Shown piece by piece: positions 7,635 to 15,707 of a stretch of DNA of 64,000 nucleotides. The notes under the pieces were generated by a model. That model saw only the letters and a program-made list of their open reading frames with translations. It did not search any database and had not been told where the DNA came from. Origin of the DNA: Candidatus Binatia bacterium (GTDB taxonomy: Bacteria; Desulfobacterota; Binatia; UBA9968; JAJDTQ01); contig JAJEAI010000039.1 in NCBI GenBank assembly GCA_022824205.1, forward strand, positions 1 through 64,000, read 5' to 3'. Made by a program: the position numbers and the translations under genes. Numbering within the stretch: the first letter of the stretch is position 1; every line of letters starts with the position of its first letter.

Positions 7635-9092
7635 TCAGTCTTCGACGACTTCGCCGCCGAACACCTGCACACCGGCGAACACGCACGCGGGCGCGGCGTG
7701 GCCCACCCGGATCACTTGGTTGGGCTCCCCCTTGCCGCAGAACGGCGTTCCCAGGACTTCGCGCGTCTCGGGCCGGCCCACGTGGGTGAGGTTGCGCCAG
7801 AACGTGGCCGAGATGCCGCGGTAGTTGGGCTTCTTCACCACCTCGCGCAACTCGCCGTCACGGATCAGGGTGCCGCGCTCGCAGCCGAACTGGAACTTGT
7901 TGCGCGAGTCGTCGATGGACCACGAGCAGTTGGTCTGCATGAAGACGCCGCGCTCGATGGAACGCACCATGCCGTCGAAGGTCGCGTCGCCAGACTCCAG
8001 GTTTAGGTTGGCCATGCGGTCGATGGGCGGGCGGTTCCAGCTCGTGGCGCGGGAGTTGGCCACGCCGGGCAGGCCCGTGCGCTGCTGGGACAGGTGACCG
8101 CCGAGGCCACGCATGAGAATCCCGTCCTTGATGATGTGCTCGCGCCGTGCCGCCAGCCCTTCGTCGTCGAAGCCGTAACTCGCGAACTCTCCCGGATCGT
8201 TGGGGTCGTGGGTGACGTTCAACAAATCCGAGCCGTAGCGGTAGCGCCCGAACATGTCCGGGGTGACGAAACTCGTGCCCGCGTAGTTGCGCTCGTCGCC
8301 CAGGATGCGGTCCAGCTCCAGGGGATGGCCGATGGACTCGTGGATCTGGAGGATGAGCTGGTCAGGCGCCAGCAAGAGGTCCATGGCGCCCGTGGGACAG
8401 TTGGGCGCCGCCAGCAATTCCAGGGCTTCCCGCGCCAGCACCGGCGCAGCCTCGGAGAAACCCGCCTGCTCCAGCACCTCCAGGCCGCCTTGACGGCAGA
8501 AACCCCGGCCGCCGAACGTGCGGCTCGCGGTCTCCGAGCCGTCGTTGGCCGTGCAGCCCAGACCGGGGACCAAGTGGCTCAGGACCTGCTGCACGCGTGT
8601 TCCGTCCGCGGTCAGGTAAAGGGTCTCGGTCTCCGTGTGCCACAGGGAAGCGTCCCAGTCGACGATGCGCGGGTCCGCGTGCAGCCGCTCGCTCTGTTCT
8701 CGCAGCAGACCGATCTTGTCGGGCAAAGGCATCGAGTCCCAGGGAGTCGCCACCGGCGTGCGGTACTCACCCCGGCGCACCTCCCCAAGCGTCGCGGCCG
8801 AGAAGTCCGTCACCGCGCATGCCTGGGTCCGACGTGCCCAGTCCCGGGCGCGTTCCAGAGCCCGCTGGAGCCCCGCGCGGCTCAGATCGCACGTGCCCGC
8901 GTAGCCCAGGCCCCGGCCGTCCGCCACCGTGACCATGACGCCGGCATCGTCCCCCGACGCGATGGGTTCCACCACGCCGCGGCGCACCGAGACGTTCTCG
9001 GAACGCTCGCTCACATAGCGCAGCGAGCAGAAACTCACCGCGGGCGCGGCTTCCCGGAACCATGCTTCAAGGCGCTCGATGGGTGTGGACAC
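7635..9092 (-). CDS. tldD: TldD-family zinc metalloprotease
   Basis: This is the catalytic subunit of the TldD/TldE protease. The HESIGHPLELDRILG stretch (about residue 245-260) supplies the HExxxH zinc motif plus the following acidic ligand, and the C-terminal FGCERG/GTPFCGKGEPNQ region is typical. The ORF track extends to 9575, but a GTG at 9092 with GGGGAGA five to six bases upstream gives a 485-residue product with the normal family N-terminus (STPIERLEAWFREAAP). It is followed by tldE and divergent from the Nudix gene. Confidence 0.9.
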   Translation of the reverse strand: MSTPIERLEAWFREAAPAVSFCSLRYVSERSENVSVRRGVVEPIASGDDAGVMVTVADGRGLGYAGTCDLSRAGLQRALERARDWARRTQACAVTDFSAATLGEVRRGEYRTPVATPWDSMPLPDKIGLLREQSERLHADPRIVDWDASLWHTETETLYLTADGTRVQQVLSHLVPGLGCTANDGSETASRTFGGRGFCRQGGLEVLEQAGFSEAAPVLAREALELLAAPNCPTGAMDLLLAPDQLILQIHESIGHPLELDRILGDERNYAGTSFVTPDMFGRYRYGSDLLNVTHDPNDPGEFASYGFDDEGLAARREHIIKDGILMRGLGGHLSQQRTGLPGVANSRATSWNRPPIDRMANLNLESGDATFDGMVRSIERGVFMQTNCSWSIDDSRNKFQFGCERGTLIRDGELREVVKKPNYRGISATFWRNLTHVGRPETREVLGTPFCGKGEPNQVIRVGHAAPACVFAGVQVFGGEVVED

Positions 9093-9144
9093 GGCGTCTC
9101 CCCGTCGGACCGTGTATAGCACGAATGCGCGGCTGTGCCGAAGT

Positions 9145-9173
9145 TTGACCCTGCCGGGGTATGACCCTATAGT
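9145..9173 (+). promoter_or_regulatory. Sigma-70-type promoter of the Nudix/TerB pair
   Basis: TTGACC (9145-9150) and TATAGT (9168-9173) are separated by 17 bp and each matches consensus at five of six positions. Expected transcription start is near 9180, giving a leader of about 65 nt. Confidence 0.7.
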
Positions 9174-9245
9174 ATCCGGTGCCGGCGACCCGCGCGGCAG
9201 ACCGTGTTTGCAGTGCTTGCCGGCGAGCCGGCGAGAGGTTGAGTG

Positions 9246-9830
9246 ATGAACTATTGCAGCGCCTGTGCCGCCCCCGTGGAGTTGCGCATCCCGGATGGGG
9301 ACAACCTCCCCCGCCACGTGTGCGGCTCCTGCAACACCATCCATTACACGAATCCGAAGGTCGTGGTGGGCTGCATCCCCGAGTGGGGCGATACCATCCT
9401 GCTCTGCCGGCGCGCCATCGAACCGCGCTACGGCTACTGGACCCTGCCCGCGGGTTTCCTGGAGGACTACGAGACCACCATCGAGGGCGCCGCCCGCGAA
9501 ACCCGCGAGGAGGCCCTGGCGGATGTCGACATCGCGGAACTCTACACCCTCATCAACCTGCCCCAGATCAACCAAGTCTACGTCATGTTCCGCGGCAGCC
9601 TGCGCGAGCGCAAGTACGGCGCCGGTGAAGAGAGCCTCGAAGCACGCCTGTGCCGCGAGGAGGACATTCCCTGGGACGAGATCGCGTTTCCGGTGGTCGA
9701 GCAGACCCTGAAGCTCTATTTCCGCGACCGCCGGCGCGGCCGCTTCGGCACCTACACCGGCGATATCACCCGGCCGGCGGACAAGTGGAGGGACTACCAG
9801 GTGCGGTTTCTCAACGGGAACGGCGACTGA
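9246..9830 (+). CDS. Nudix hydrolase with N-terminal zinc ribbon
   Basis: A 194-residue protein. An N-terminal zinc ribbon (CSACAAP ... CGSCNTIHYTNP, residues 4-35) is followed by a Nudix box GFLEDYETTIEGAARETREE at about residue 75-95, matching GX5EX7REUXEE. Proteins of this build hydrolyse nucleoside diphosphate-linked substrates such as NADH or ADP-ribose derivatives; the exact substrate is not visible. GAGAGG precedes the ATG at 9246; the track uses the GTG at 9243. The stop overlaps the next ATG (TGATG), so the two genes are coupled. Confidence 0.9.
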   Translation: MNYCSACAAPVELRIPDGDNLPRHVCGSCNTIHYTNPKVVVGCIPEWGDTILLCRRAIEPRYGYWTLPAGFLEDYETTIEGAARETREEALADVDIAELYTLINLPQINQVYVMFRGSLRERKYGAGEESLEARLCREEDIPWDEIAFPVVEQTLKLYFRDRRRGRFGTYTGDITRPADKWRDYQVRFLNGNGD

Positions 9831-10294
9831 TGCTCGCGGCCATCCAGCGGTTCTTCACGAGCCGGATCGACCCCGGTCACCGCGACGTGCGGCAAACGGA
9901 TCAGCACCGGCTCCAGGTCGCCACCGGCGCCCTGCTCGTGGAGATGATGCGCACCGACGTCGAGTGCACGGAGGGCGAGCGCGCCGTCGTTCTCGGCGCG
10001 CTCCGCGACAAGTTCGATCTCACCGAAGACGAGACGCACCAATTGATGGACCTCGCCGAGGCCGAGGCCGACGACGCCATCGACCACTACCAGTTCACCT
10101 CGCTCATCAAGAGCGGTTTCTCCCAGGAACAGAAACGGAGAGTCGTGGAGTACCTGTGGGCCGTCGCCTACGCCGACGCCAACGTCGACAAGCACGAGGA
10201 GTACCTGGTGCGCAAGATCGCCAACCTCATCGGCGTCTCACACAAGGACTTCATCGAAGCGAAGCTGCGGGTGCGGGACGGCGCACTCCAGTAG
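9830..10294 (+). CDS. TerB-family protein
   Basis: A 154-residue acidic, helical protein of the TerB (tellurite resistance B/DjlA-like) superfamily: LLVEMMRTDVECTEGERAVV and AVAYADANVDKHEEYLVRKIANLIGVS are the paired acidic metal-binding helical repeats. The start ATG at 9830 overlaps the Nudix stop as TGATG; the track begins further upstream in an arbitrary frame opening. No other ter gene is present, so a tellurite role should not be assumed. Confidence 0.82.
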   Translation: MLAAIQRFFTSRIDPGHRDVRQTDQHRLQVATGALLVEMMRTDVECTEGERAVVLGALRDKFDLTEDETHQLMDLAEAEADDAIDHYQFTSLIKSGFSQEQKRRVVEYLWAVAYADANVDKHEEYLVRKIANLIGVSHKDFIEAKLRVRDGALQ

Positions 10295-10311
10295 TCACGT
10301 GTTCCCGTCGT

Positions 10312-10653
10312 TCAGGGCAGCTTCCCGAGCCTCAGCGGCAGCCGCGTTCCCAGCCATAGCGACCGGTCGCGGTGGTCGCCCACGTGCTCGCCCGTGCTGG
10401 GGTGGATCAGGATGTCGAGGCCTTGGCGGTTGAGCATGAGCCAGGGGACTACCCCGGCAAACTGGTCGGGGGCGAAGGCCACCTGGTACATGGCCTTGGG
10501 GTGGGGACCCACGGGGACGTCGTGCCAGCGGCCCAGGACGACGTCGAAACGGTCGCCGAGCCCTTCGCGGACACGCCCCGCGACTTCCCTTGTGTCACGG
10601 TCGTAATAGACGTGAGCGTGGTAGCCGGAGATTTCGGTTCCCTCTTGCGCCAT
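10312..10653 (-). CDS. DOPA 4,5-dioxygenase family protein
   Basis: A 113-residue single-domain protein with GYHAHVYYD at residues 9-17 and PVGPHPKAMYQVAF at about 50-63, plus a C-terminal DILIHPSTG, the His-rich signature of the DOPA-dioxygenase (DODA-like) family. Family members cleave catechol rings extradiolically, but bacterial substrates are mostly unknown. The track begins at 10794; the ATG at 10653 with GAGGTGG upstream is the real start, because an intrinsic terminator lies just before it. The gene has an unusually long structured leader (10654 to about 11058). Confidence 0.85.
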   Translation of the reverse strand: MAQEGTEISGYHAHVYYDRDTREVAGRVREGLGDRFDVVLGRWHDVPVGPHPKAMYQVAFAPDQFAGVVPWLMLNRQGLDILIHPSTGEHVGDHRDRSLWLGTRLPLRLGKLP

Positions 10654-10683
10654 GCTTCCACCTCGATCGGGTTTTCGACGCAC

Positions 10684-10725
10684 GTCATAAAGAAAAGCGG
10701 GCTCCCCTCCCGAGAAGAGCCCGCT
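10684..10725 (-). terminator. Intrinsic terminator in the leader of the DOPA-dioxygenase-like gene
   Basis: A perfect 9-bp stem (AGCGGGCTC / GAGCCCGCT) followed on the minus strand by TTTTCTTTAT. It ends about 30 nt upstream of the gene start at 10653, the position of an attenuator. A second 7-bp hairpin (CCGGCGT/ACGCCGG, 10727-10746) stacks just upstream. Confidence 0.75.
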
Positions 10726-10934
10726 CCCGGCGTTCATCCACGCCGGTCGATGCGTATCTTTCTTGTCCGGCTCCCCTGCCAGGGTTGCCGTCAACGAGCT
10801 TCCGGGATTGCTGTCCTTTGCTGCCTTTTCCCCTCACGTATAACGGCGTTAAAGCCGTGTTGTCCAACACCTGAGTCGGGACGGTCAGCCGGTAGCCGCC
10901 TTCGGCAAACCTGCGGGGAACCCCGCCAGCCCGC

Positions 10935-10976
10935 TTAGCGCGGGCATCCCGTGTCGGGCGGATTGTCTATAGTCAT
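10935..10976 (-). CDS. Putative 13-residue leader peptide
   Basis: The minus strand carries AGGAGGTGTCAG and then an ATG-initiated ORF of 13 codons, MTIDNPPDTGCPR, ended by TAA. The stop codon lies in the loop of a perfect hairpin (GCCCGC-gctaa-GCGGGC). NPPD contains the PPD motif known to stall ribosomes in the absence of EF-P. The ORF is too short for the track. It sits in the transcribed leader of the DOPA-dioxygenase-like gene, about 240 nt before the terminator. Translation is inferred from the strong Shine-Dalgarno only. Confidence 0.5.
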   Translation of the reverse strand: MTIDNPPDTGCPR

Positions 10977-11064
10977 CTGACACCTCCTGGCGGTTTGATG
11001 ACCGAGCCCGGAACCTGCGCGCCAAGTCTTCGGGCTCTTGTCCGTTCGCGAACGAGACAACACA

Positions 11065-11094
11065 AGTGTAGGTCCGCATCCAGCCGGTTGTCAA
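11065..11094 (-). promoter_or_regulatory. Sigma-70-type promoter for the structured leader
   Basis: On the minus strand, a consensus TTGACA (11089-11094) and TACACT (11065-11070) are 18 bp apart. Expected transcription start is near 11058, giving a leader of about 400 nt to the gene at 10653. It is divergent from the GMC oxidoreductase gene. Together with the terminator and short ORF it accounts for most of the gene-free stretch 10654-11182. Confidence 0.7.
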
Positions 11095-11182
11095 GAAAAA
11101 AACGCACACCCCATGTTGTTGAATGGCAACCGCGGACTTGGTACGGGAAAGAGAACAACGGCGCGGAAGGGGAAAGGAAGCC

Positions 11183-12688
11183 ATGGCAAACGAATACGAT
11201 GTAATCCTGGTAGGCGGCGGCTCGGCCGGCTGTGCGGCGGCGGCGCGTCTTTCGGAGGACCCGAACCGCAACGTCCTGCTGCTGGAAGCCGGCCCCGATC
11301 CGCTGCCCATCCCCGAGTTGGTGGCGCAGGCTGCCGGCAGAGTGCGGCTGCTGCTGGAGACGCCGTACATCAACATGTACCCGACGGAGCGGAAGCTCGA
11401 CGGCAGCACGTTCTATTCCCTGGCGGGGAAGATCATGGGCGGCGGCTCTTCGGTCAACGTGATGTCGGTGATCCGTCCCATCAAGGCTGACATGGACGCG
11501 TGGGAGGCGGCCGGGAACCCGTCCTGGTCGTGGGAGCACGTCGTGCCCGTGCTCAAGCGCCTGGAGGACGACCAGGACAACCCCGACAGCACCGACCACG
11601 GCCACGGCGGGCCGCTTTATTTCGAGCGCCACTACCTCTTCGGCCAGGAAGTCCCCAGAGCCGTGCAGGTGTTCATGGACGCGGCCCGGGAACTCGGGCT
11701 GCCGCGCGGCGACGTGAACGACCCGAATCCGTGGGGTCTGTGCACGTCGCCCTACAACATCAAGGAGGGCATGCGGCAGTCCACCACGGTGGCCTACCTG
11801 AACGCCGCCCGGGGCCGTTCCAATCTCACCGTCATCGCCGAGGCCCCCGCGGTATCCCTCACCCTGTCGGGCAACCGCGTGACCGGGGTGAACTACGAGA
11901 AGGACGGCCAGCGGCACACCGCGACCGGCGCCGAGGTGGTGCTTACCGCCGGCGCGTTCCACAGCCCTCACATCATGATGCTCTCGGGCATCGGACCGGC
12001 GGCGGAGTTGGAGCGCCACGGCATCGAGGTGCGCCACGACCGTCCCGGCGTGGGCGAGAACTACCAGGACCACGCCATGCTGCACATGGGCTTCGAGGGA
12101 CGCGGCGGCTTCGACGTGGACTGGGTGGTGCCGCCCTTCCGGCTCATCACCAAGAGCGACCCGTCACGGCAAACCGGCGACTTCCACGTGTTCATGCGCC
12201 CGCCGACCGTACTGGAGGGCGTCGGCCGTACGCTGAACATCTCGGCGGCGCTCCTGGAACAGCGCAACCGCGGCCGCGTCTTTCTCCAGAGCGCCGATCC
12301 GCACGAACTGCCCGGAGTGGATGCGCGAATGCTGGAGCACCCCGGAGACATCGCGGCGATGGTCGCTACCATGGAGTTCCTGGAGAAACTGACCCAGACC
12401 GGCGACATGCCCGAGTACTACGGCCCGCCCATCCAGCCCAAACGCGGCGAGGACTGGGCGCGCTTCGCCCGCACCGCGTTCGACAGCTATCACCACGCCG
12501 CCGGCACCTGCCTCATGGGTCCCGCGTCCAACGACATGACGGTGGTGGACGAGCAGCTACGGGTCCACGGCATCGACAACCTGAGAGTAGCCGACGCCTC
12601 CATCATGCCCACGGTCACCCATGCCAACACCAACGTGACCTGCATGATGATCGGCGAACGGGTGGCGGACTTCATCAAGGGCGCTTAG
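11183..12688 (+). CDS. GMC family FAD-dependent oxidoreductase
   Basis: A 501-residue flavoprotein of the glucose-methanol-choline family. The Rossmann motif VGGGSAGCAAAARLSED (about residue 9-25) binds FAD, GGGSSVN is around residue 90, and the C-terminal region has SYHHAAGTCLMGP with the catalytic His and THANTNVTCMMIGERVADFI. It likely oxidises a primary or secondary alcohol. The track start (11123) is too early; ATG 11183 follows GGAAAGGAAG. No cytochrome partner adjoins. Confidence 0.92.
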   Translation: MANEYDVILVGGGSAGCAAAARLSEDPNRNVLLLEAGPDPLPIPELVAQAAGRVRLLLETPYINMYPTERKLDGSTFYSLAGKIMGGGSSVNVMSVIRPIKADMDAWEAAGNPSWSWEHVVPVLKRLEDDQDNPDSTDHGHGGPLYFERHYLFGQEVPRAVQVFMDAARELGLPRGDVNDPNPWGLCTSPYNIKEGMRQSTTVAYLNAARGRSNLTVIAEAPAVSLTLSGNRVTGVNYEKDGQRHTATGAEVVLTAGAFHSPHIMMLSGIGPAAELERHGIEVRHDRPGVGENYQDHAMLHMGFEGRGGFDVDWVVPPFRLITKSDPSRQTGDFHVFMRPPTVLEGVGRTLNISAALLEQRNRGRVFLQSADPHELPGVDARMLEHPGDIAAMVATMEFLEKLTQTGDMPEYYGPPIQPKRGEDWARFARTAFDSYHHAAGTCLMGPASNDMTVVDEQLRVHGIDNLRVADASIMPTVTHANTNVTCMMIGERVADFIKGA

Positions 12689-12743
12689 GGCTCAATGTTG
12701 CACAAGACTGTGTGAAGAACGATCCGAAGCACGCCCTACGGAT

Positions 12744-12868
12744 CGTCATTCCCGCGGAAGCGGGAATCCAGGGGTTGGGGGTGTGGCGGCCTCATTGCCC
12801 GGTCCCACCCCGCCTGGATTCCCGCTTCCGCGGGAATGACTCGTTGGGGTGTAGCGGGATTCCGTAAC
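12744..12868. repeat. 125-bp dispersed palindromic repeat, copy B
   Basis: Same 125-bp unit as 135-259, with a few substitutions and the same tail gtagcgggattccgtaac. It lies between the convergent GMC oxidoreductase and glutaredoxin genes. Identity extends through the spacer and tail, so the pair is a duplicated element rather than two independently formed hairpins. Confidence 0.85.
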
Positions 12869-12913
12869 GCCGCCAACTCACTCAGTGACGCCGAACGGGC
12901 TGGTTCCACGGAC

Positions 12914-13171
12914 TCAGGACCGCAGCATCTCGTCGAGCTGCCCGCTGGCATCCAGGGCCCGCAACTCGTCGAAGCCGCCGATCAGCTCGCCATCGATGAA
13001 GATTTCCGGGACGGTCCAGCGGCCCTCGGAGCGCTCGAGCATCTCGTCGTACCTGGCGGGATCCAGCTCGATGTCGAACTCGATGAACTCCTGGCCCTTC
13101 TCATCGAGAAGGCGCTTGGCCATTAGGCAAAACGGGCACCAACTCTTGCTGTAGACTTCGACGGTAGCCAT
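12914..13171 (-). CDS. Glutaredoxin
   Basis: An 85-residue glutaredoxin with the dithiol active site SWCPFCLMAK at residues 9-18, the cis-proline segment TVPEIFIDGELIGGFDEL for glutathione binding, and the family's normal length. It reduces protein disulfides with glutathione in the cytoplasm. The track extends 82 codons too far upstream; the ATG at 13171 is the family start. It is last in the SDR/thiolase/DUF35 cluster, 64 bp after the DUF35 gene. Confidence 0.94.
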   Translation of the reverse strand: MATVEVYSKSWCPFCLMAKRLLDEKGQEFIEFDIELDPARYDEMLERSEGRWTVPEIFIDGELIGGFDELRALDASGQLDEMLRS

Positions 13172-13235
13172 GACGCGACGGACGGGCGCGCCGGGTGTAT
13201 CCGTTTCCACGAGACAATCCCGGCGCGGCTGTAAA

Positions 13236-13640
13236 TCAGGCCAGCTCGAACACCGGCAGCTTGATGTCGGGGTCCTCGGTTTCCATGAACGTGACGGTGA
13301 CGGGGGCGCCGAGGGTGACCTGGTCGCGGTCGTCGCCGACGATGCGCGTGACCATGCGCACGCCCTCGTCCAGCTCCACTTCGGCCACGTAGATGGGCAC
13401 TTCGTCCATGAAGGCACGGTTCCGCGGCACCCGGCAGAGGGAAAAGGTGTGCACCTTGCCCTTGCCGCTCACGGGCACCCACTCCAGGTCGCCGCTGAGG
13501 CAATCGGTGCAGGCGATGCGCGGAAAGAACTGCATCTTGCCGCAGGCGCGGCATCTCTGGAGCCGCAACTCGCCCTTGGCGGCCCCCTCCCAGAACTCGC
13601 GGTCGATCTCGTTCACGGCGGGAAGACTCTTGCCGGCCAT
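13236..13640 (-). CDS. Zn-ribbon/OB-fold protein (DUF35), acyl-CoA-associated
   Basis: A 134-residue two-domain protein. An N-terminal helix and rubredoxin-like zinc ribbon (CRACGKMQFFPRIACTDC, residues 31-48) is followed by an OB fold (GKVHTFSLCRVP...; VTVTF). Such DUF35 proteins bind acyl-CoA and form complexes with thiolase-fold partners, for example ChsH2 with Ltp2 in steroid side-chain degradation. The start overlaps the thiolase stop by one base (TGATG), supporting a stoichiometric pair. Confidence 0.92.
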   Translation of the reverse strand: MAGKSLPAVNEIDREFWEGAAKGELRLQRCRACGKMQFFPRIACTDCLSGDLEWVPVSGKGKVHTFSLCRVPRNRAFMDEVPIYVAEVELDEGVRMVTRIVGDDRDQVTLGAPVTVTFMETEDPDIKLPVFELA

Positions 13641-14791
13641 CAGGACCTCCTCTCCAGGATCAGTGCCGCGGTGGTGTTGAGGTTGCGCGCGTAGGACAGC
13701 CAGCCGATGCCGGTGACCAGTGCGGTCTGGGCCGCGTTGACCTGCCGTTCGCCGGCCTCGCCGCGCAACTGCCGCAATGCTTCCACCACGTGCAGCATGC
13801 CGCCGGCCAGACCCGCCTGTCCCACCGAGATCTCGCCGCCGCCGGTGTTCACGGGGAAGTCGCCGGCGAAGGTCAGGTCGTGGTCGTCGACGAACGGCCC
13901 GCCCTGCCCTTTGGCGCAGTAGCCCAGGTCTTCGAGCTGCATCATGACCGCGATGGGGTAGTCGTCGTAGATGGCCAGAAGGTCGATGTTGTCCCGGCTC
14001 ATTTCCGAGAACAGGTGCTCGCCCACCACGCTCATGCCGGTGACGGTCTTGTCCGGCAGCATGTTGGAGGCTTGGAAGCCGATCTTCTCGGCGTCCGTCA
14101 CCAGGTAGATGGGCTTGTCGGTGATCTGTTTGGCGCGCTCTTCCGAGGCCACCACCACGCACTCGCCGCCGGAGCACGGCATGACGCAGTCGAACAGCCG
14201 GATGGGGTCGGAGATCAGGCGCGAGTTCAGGTAGTCCTCGATGGTCATGGGCGTGCGCAACAGCGCCTGGGGATTGGGGCCGGCGTTGAAGCGCTGGCTC
14301 ACGGCAATCTTGCCGATCTGCTCCAGGGTGGTGCCGTACTCCTCCATGTGGCGGCGCTGCACCAGTGCGAACAGGGTATTGGGTCCGCCGTAGCCGTACA
14401 CGTCCACGTAATTTGCCCGCTGGTACTCCAGCACCCGCTGGTGGGACACGTTCTTGTCGAAGGCGTTGCCGGCGACGATGAAGGCCACGTCCAGATAGCC
14501 CGCCTCGATGGCGTCCGCCGCGCGCCGGATGGCGCACACCGCGCCGGCACCGCCGCAGTCGCCGTTGAGCACCCAGTCAAGTTCCAGGCCCAACTGCTCG
14601 GCCACGTAGGGCGAGTAGTCGGGGCTCGCCTGGGTCACCATGGAGAACCCGTTGATCTCCTTCTTGGTGAGGCCGGTCTGCGCCATGGCGTTCTGCATCG
14701 CCTCGGCGTAGTACGACAGCAGCGGCCGGTCGGACTTGCGCGAGTATTCCGTCGAGCCGTAGCCGACGAGACACACCTTCTTTCTCAGCAT
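13640..14791 (-). CDS. Thiolase-fold protein of the lipid-transfer/Ltp2 type
   Basis: A 383-residue thiolase superfamily member. NGDCGGAGAVCAI (about residue 77-89) holds the position of the thiolase nucleophilic Cys, but the usual HDCF and C-terminal GHP motifs are replaced by YDDYPIAV and NTGGGEISVGQ, as in SCP2-thiolase-like and Ltp2 proteins. Ltp2-type enzymes paired with DUF35 partners catalyse retro-aldol cleavage of hydroxyacyl-CoA rather than thiolysis, and the direct coupling to a DUF35 gene supports that here. The substrate is unknown. It is flanked by an SDR gene that could act on the same acyl-CoA. Confidence 0.88.
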   Translation of the reverse strand: MLRKKVCLVGYGSTEYSRKSDRPLLSYYAEAMQNAMAQTGLTKKEINGFSMVTQASPDYSPYVAEQLGLELDWVLNGDCGGAGAVCAIRRAADAIEAGYLDVAFIVAGNAFDKNVSHQRVLEYQRANYVDVYGYGGPNTLFALVQRRHMEEYGTTLEQIGKIAVSQRFNAGPNPQALLRTPMTIEDYLNSRLISDPIRLFDCVMPCSGGECVVVASEERAKQITDKPIYLVTDAEKIGFQASNMLPDKTVTGMSVVGEHLFSEMSRDNIDLLAIYDDYPIAVMMQLEDLGYCAKGQGGPFVDDHDLTFAGDFPVNTGGGEISVGQAGLAGGMLHVVEALRQLRGEAGERQVNAAQTALVTGIGWLSYARNLNTTAALILERRS

Positions 14792-14838
14792 AAGGTCTTC
14801 CCTTCCAAGTCAGGGGACTCCGGGCGCAGGTCCGGGGA

Positions 14839-15585
14839 TCAGATCATGAAGTCTCCGCCGTTGACGACCAGGGTCTGCCCGGTGATGTAGGCGGCCGCGT
14901 CGCTTGCGAGAAAGGCCACGGTGTTGGCGATGTCCTCCGGTTCCGCGATTCGGCCCAGCGGCGTTTGGGCGCCCCGTTGCCGCAGGGATTCCTCGGAGCG
15001 GTGCTGGCGCGGCATGGCGGTGTTGGCGGTCCCCGGCGCCACCGAGTTCACGGTGATCCCATGCGACGCCAGTTCACGGGCCAGCCCGCGCACGAAACCG
15101 AGCGTCGCGGCCTTGGAGGCGGCGTAGTGGGAGTGGCCGGCGGCGCCCTTGTAGGCGATGGACGACGCCGTGCAGATGATCCGCCCACTGCCCTGCTGTT
15201 TCATCCCCGGCGCGAACGCCCGTGCGCACAGGAACTGCCCGCCGACGTTCACGTCCAGCACCCGGTCCCACTCCTCCTCGGGCATGTCCACCACCATGGA
15301 ACGCGGATACAGGCCGGCGTTGGCCGCCAGGACGTCCACGCGTCCAAAGCGGGCCAGGGTGCGTTCCCGCAACGCGGCCACGGATGCCTCGTCGGCCACG
15401 TCCACCTGCAACGCCAGCGCCTCGCCGCCGGCGTCCGCGACCTCGGCGGCAACCGCCTGGGCGGTGTCCGGGTTCATGTCGGCCACGACCACCTTCGCGC
15501 CCGCGTGCGCCAGCGCCAGGGTAATGGCCCGGCCCAGCCCCTGTCCGCCGCCGGTAACGACGGCGACCTTGTCCTCAAGCGCCAT
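14839..15585 (-). CDS. SDR family NAD(P)-dependent oxidoreductase
   Basis: A 248-residue classical short-chain dehydrogenase. The cofactor motif TGGGQGLGRAI is at about residue 12-22, NAG near 90, the catalytic Ser at CTASSIAYKG and YAASKAA near 155-161, and the C-terminal GQTLVVNGGDF is typical. Asp in VVADMN after strand beta2 suggests NAD preference. The track starts 40 codons upstream; ATG 15585 is the family start. First gene of a four-gene minus-strand cluster. Confidence 0.92.
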   Translation of the reverse strand: MALEDKVAVVTGGGQGLGRAITLALAHAGAKVVVADMNPDTAQAVAAEVADAGGEALALQVDVADEASVAALRERTLARFGRVDVLAANAGLYPRSMVVDMPEEEWDRVLDVNVGGQFLCARAFAPGMKQQGSGRIICTASSIAYKGAAGHSHYAASKAATLGFVRGLARELASHGITVNSVAPGTANTAMPRQHRSEESLRQRGAQTPLGRIAEPEDIANTVAFLASDAAAYITGQTLVVNGGDFMI

Positions 15586-15707
15586 GATCCGTTCCTCGGG
15601 TGTCCTGTTCGGGCACCGGATTCCTTGATTCATCCGATCTCGACTTGAAAAGCCAAGATATTCCGACTCGTCGGTGCGAGGCGTAGCTTTACTGGCTGTT
15701 CGCACCG

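Noticed and set aside
9830-10294. Tellurite resistance operon
   Set aside because: Only one TerB-like gene is present with a Nudix partner; no terC, terD or terZ.
10685-10870. 61-codon minus-strand ORF in the DOPA-dioxygenase leader
   Set aside because: It runs through the terminator stem and has no protein-like composition; the RNA structure explains the conservation of open frame.
13640-14791. Beta-ketoadipyl-CoA or acetyl-CoA acetyltransferase
   Set aside because: The C-terminal GHP and HDCF thiolase motifs are missing; the lipid-transfer/Ltp2 class fits better.
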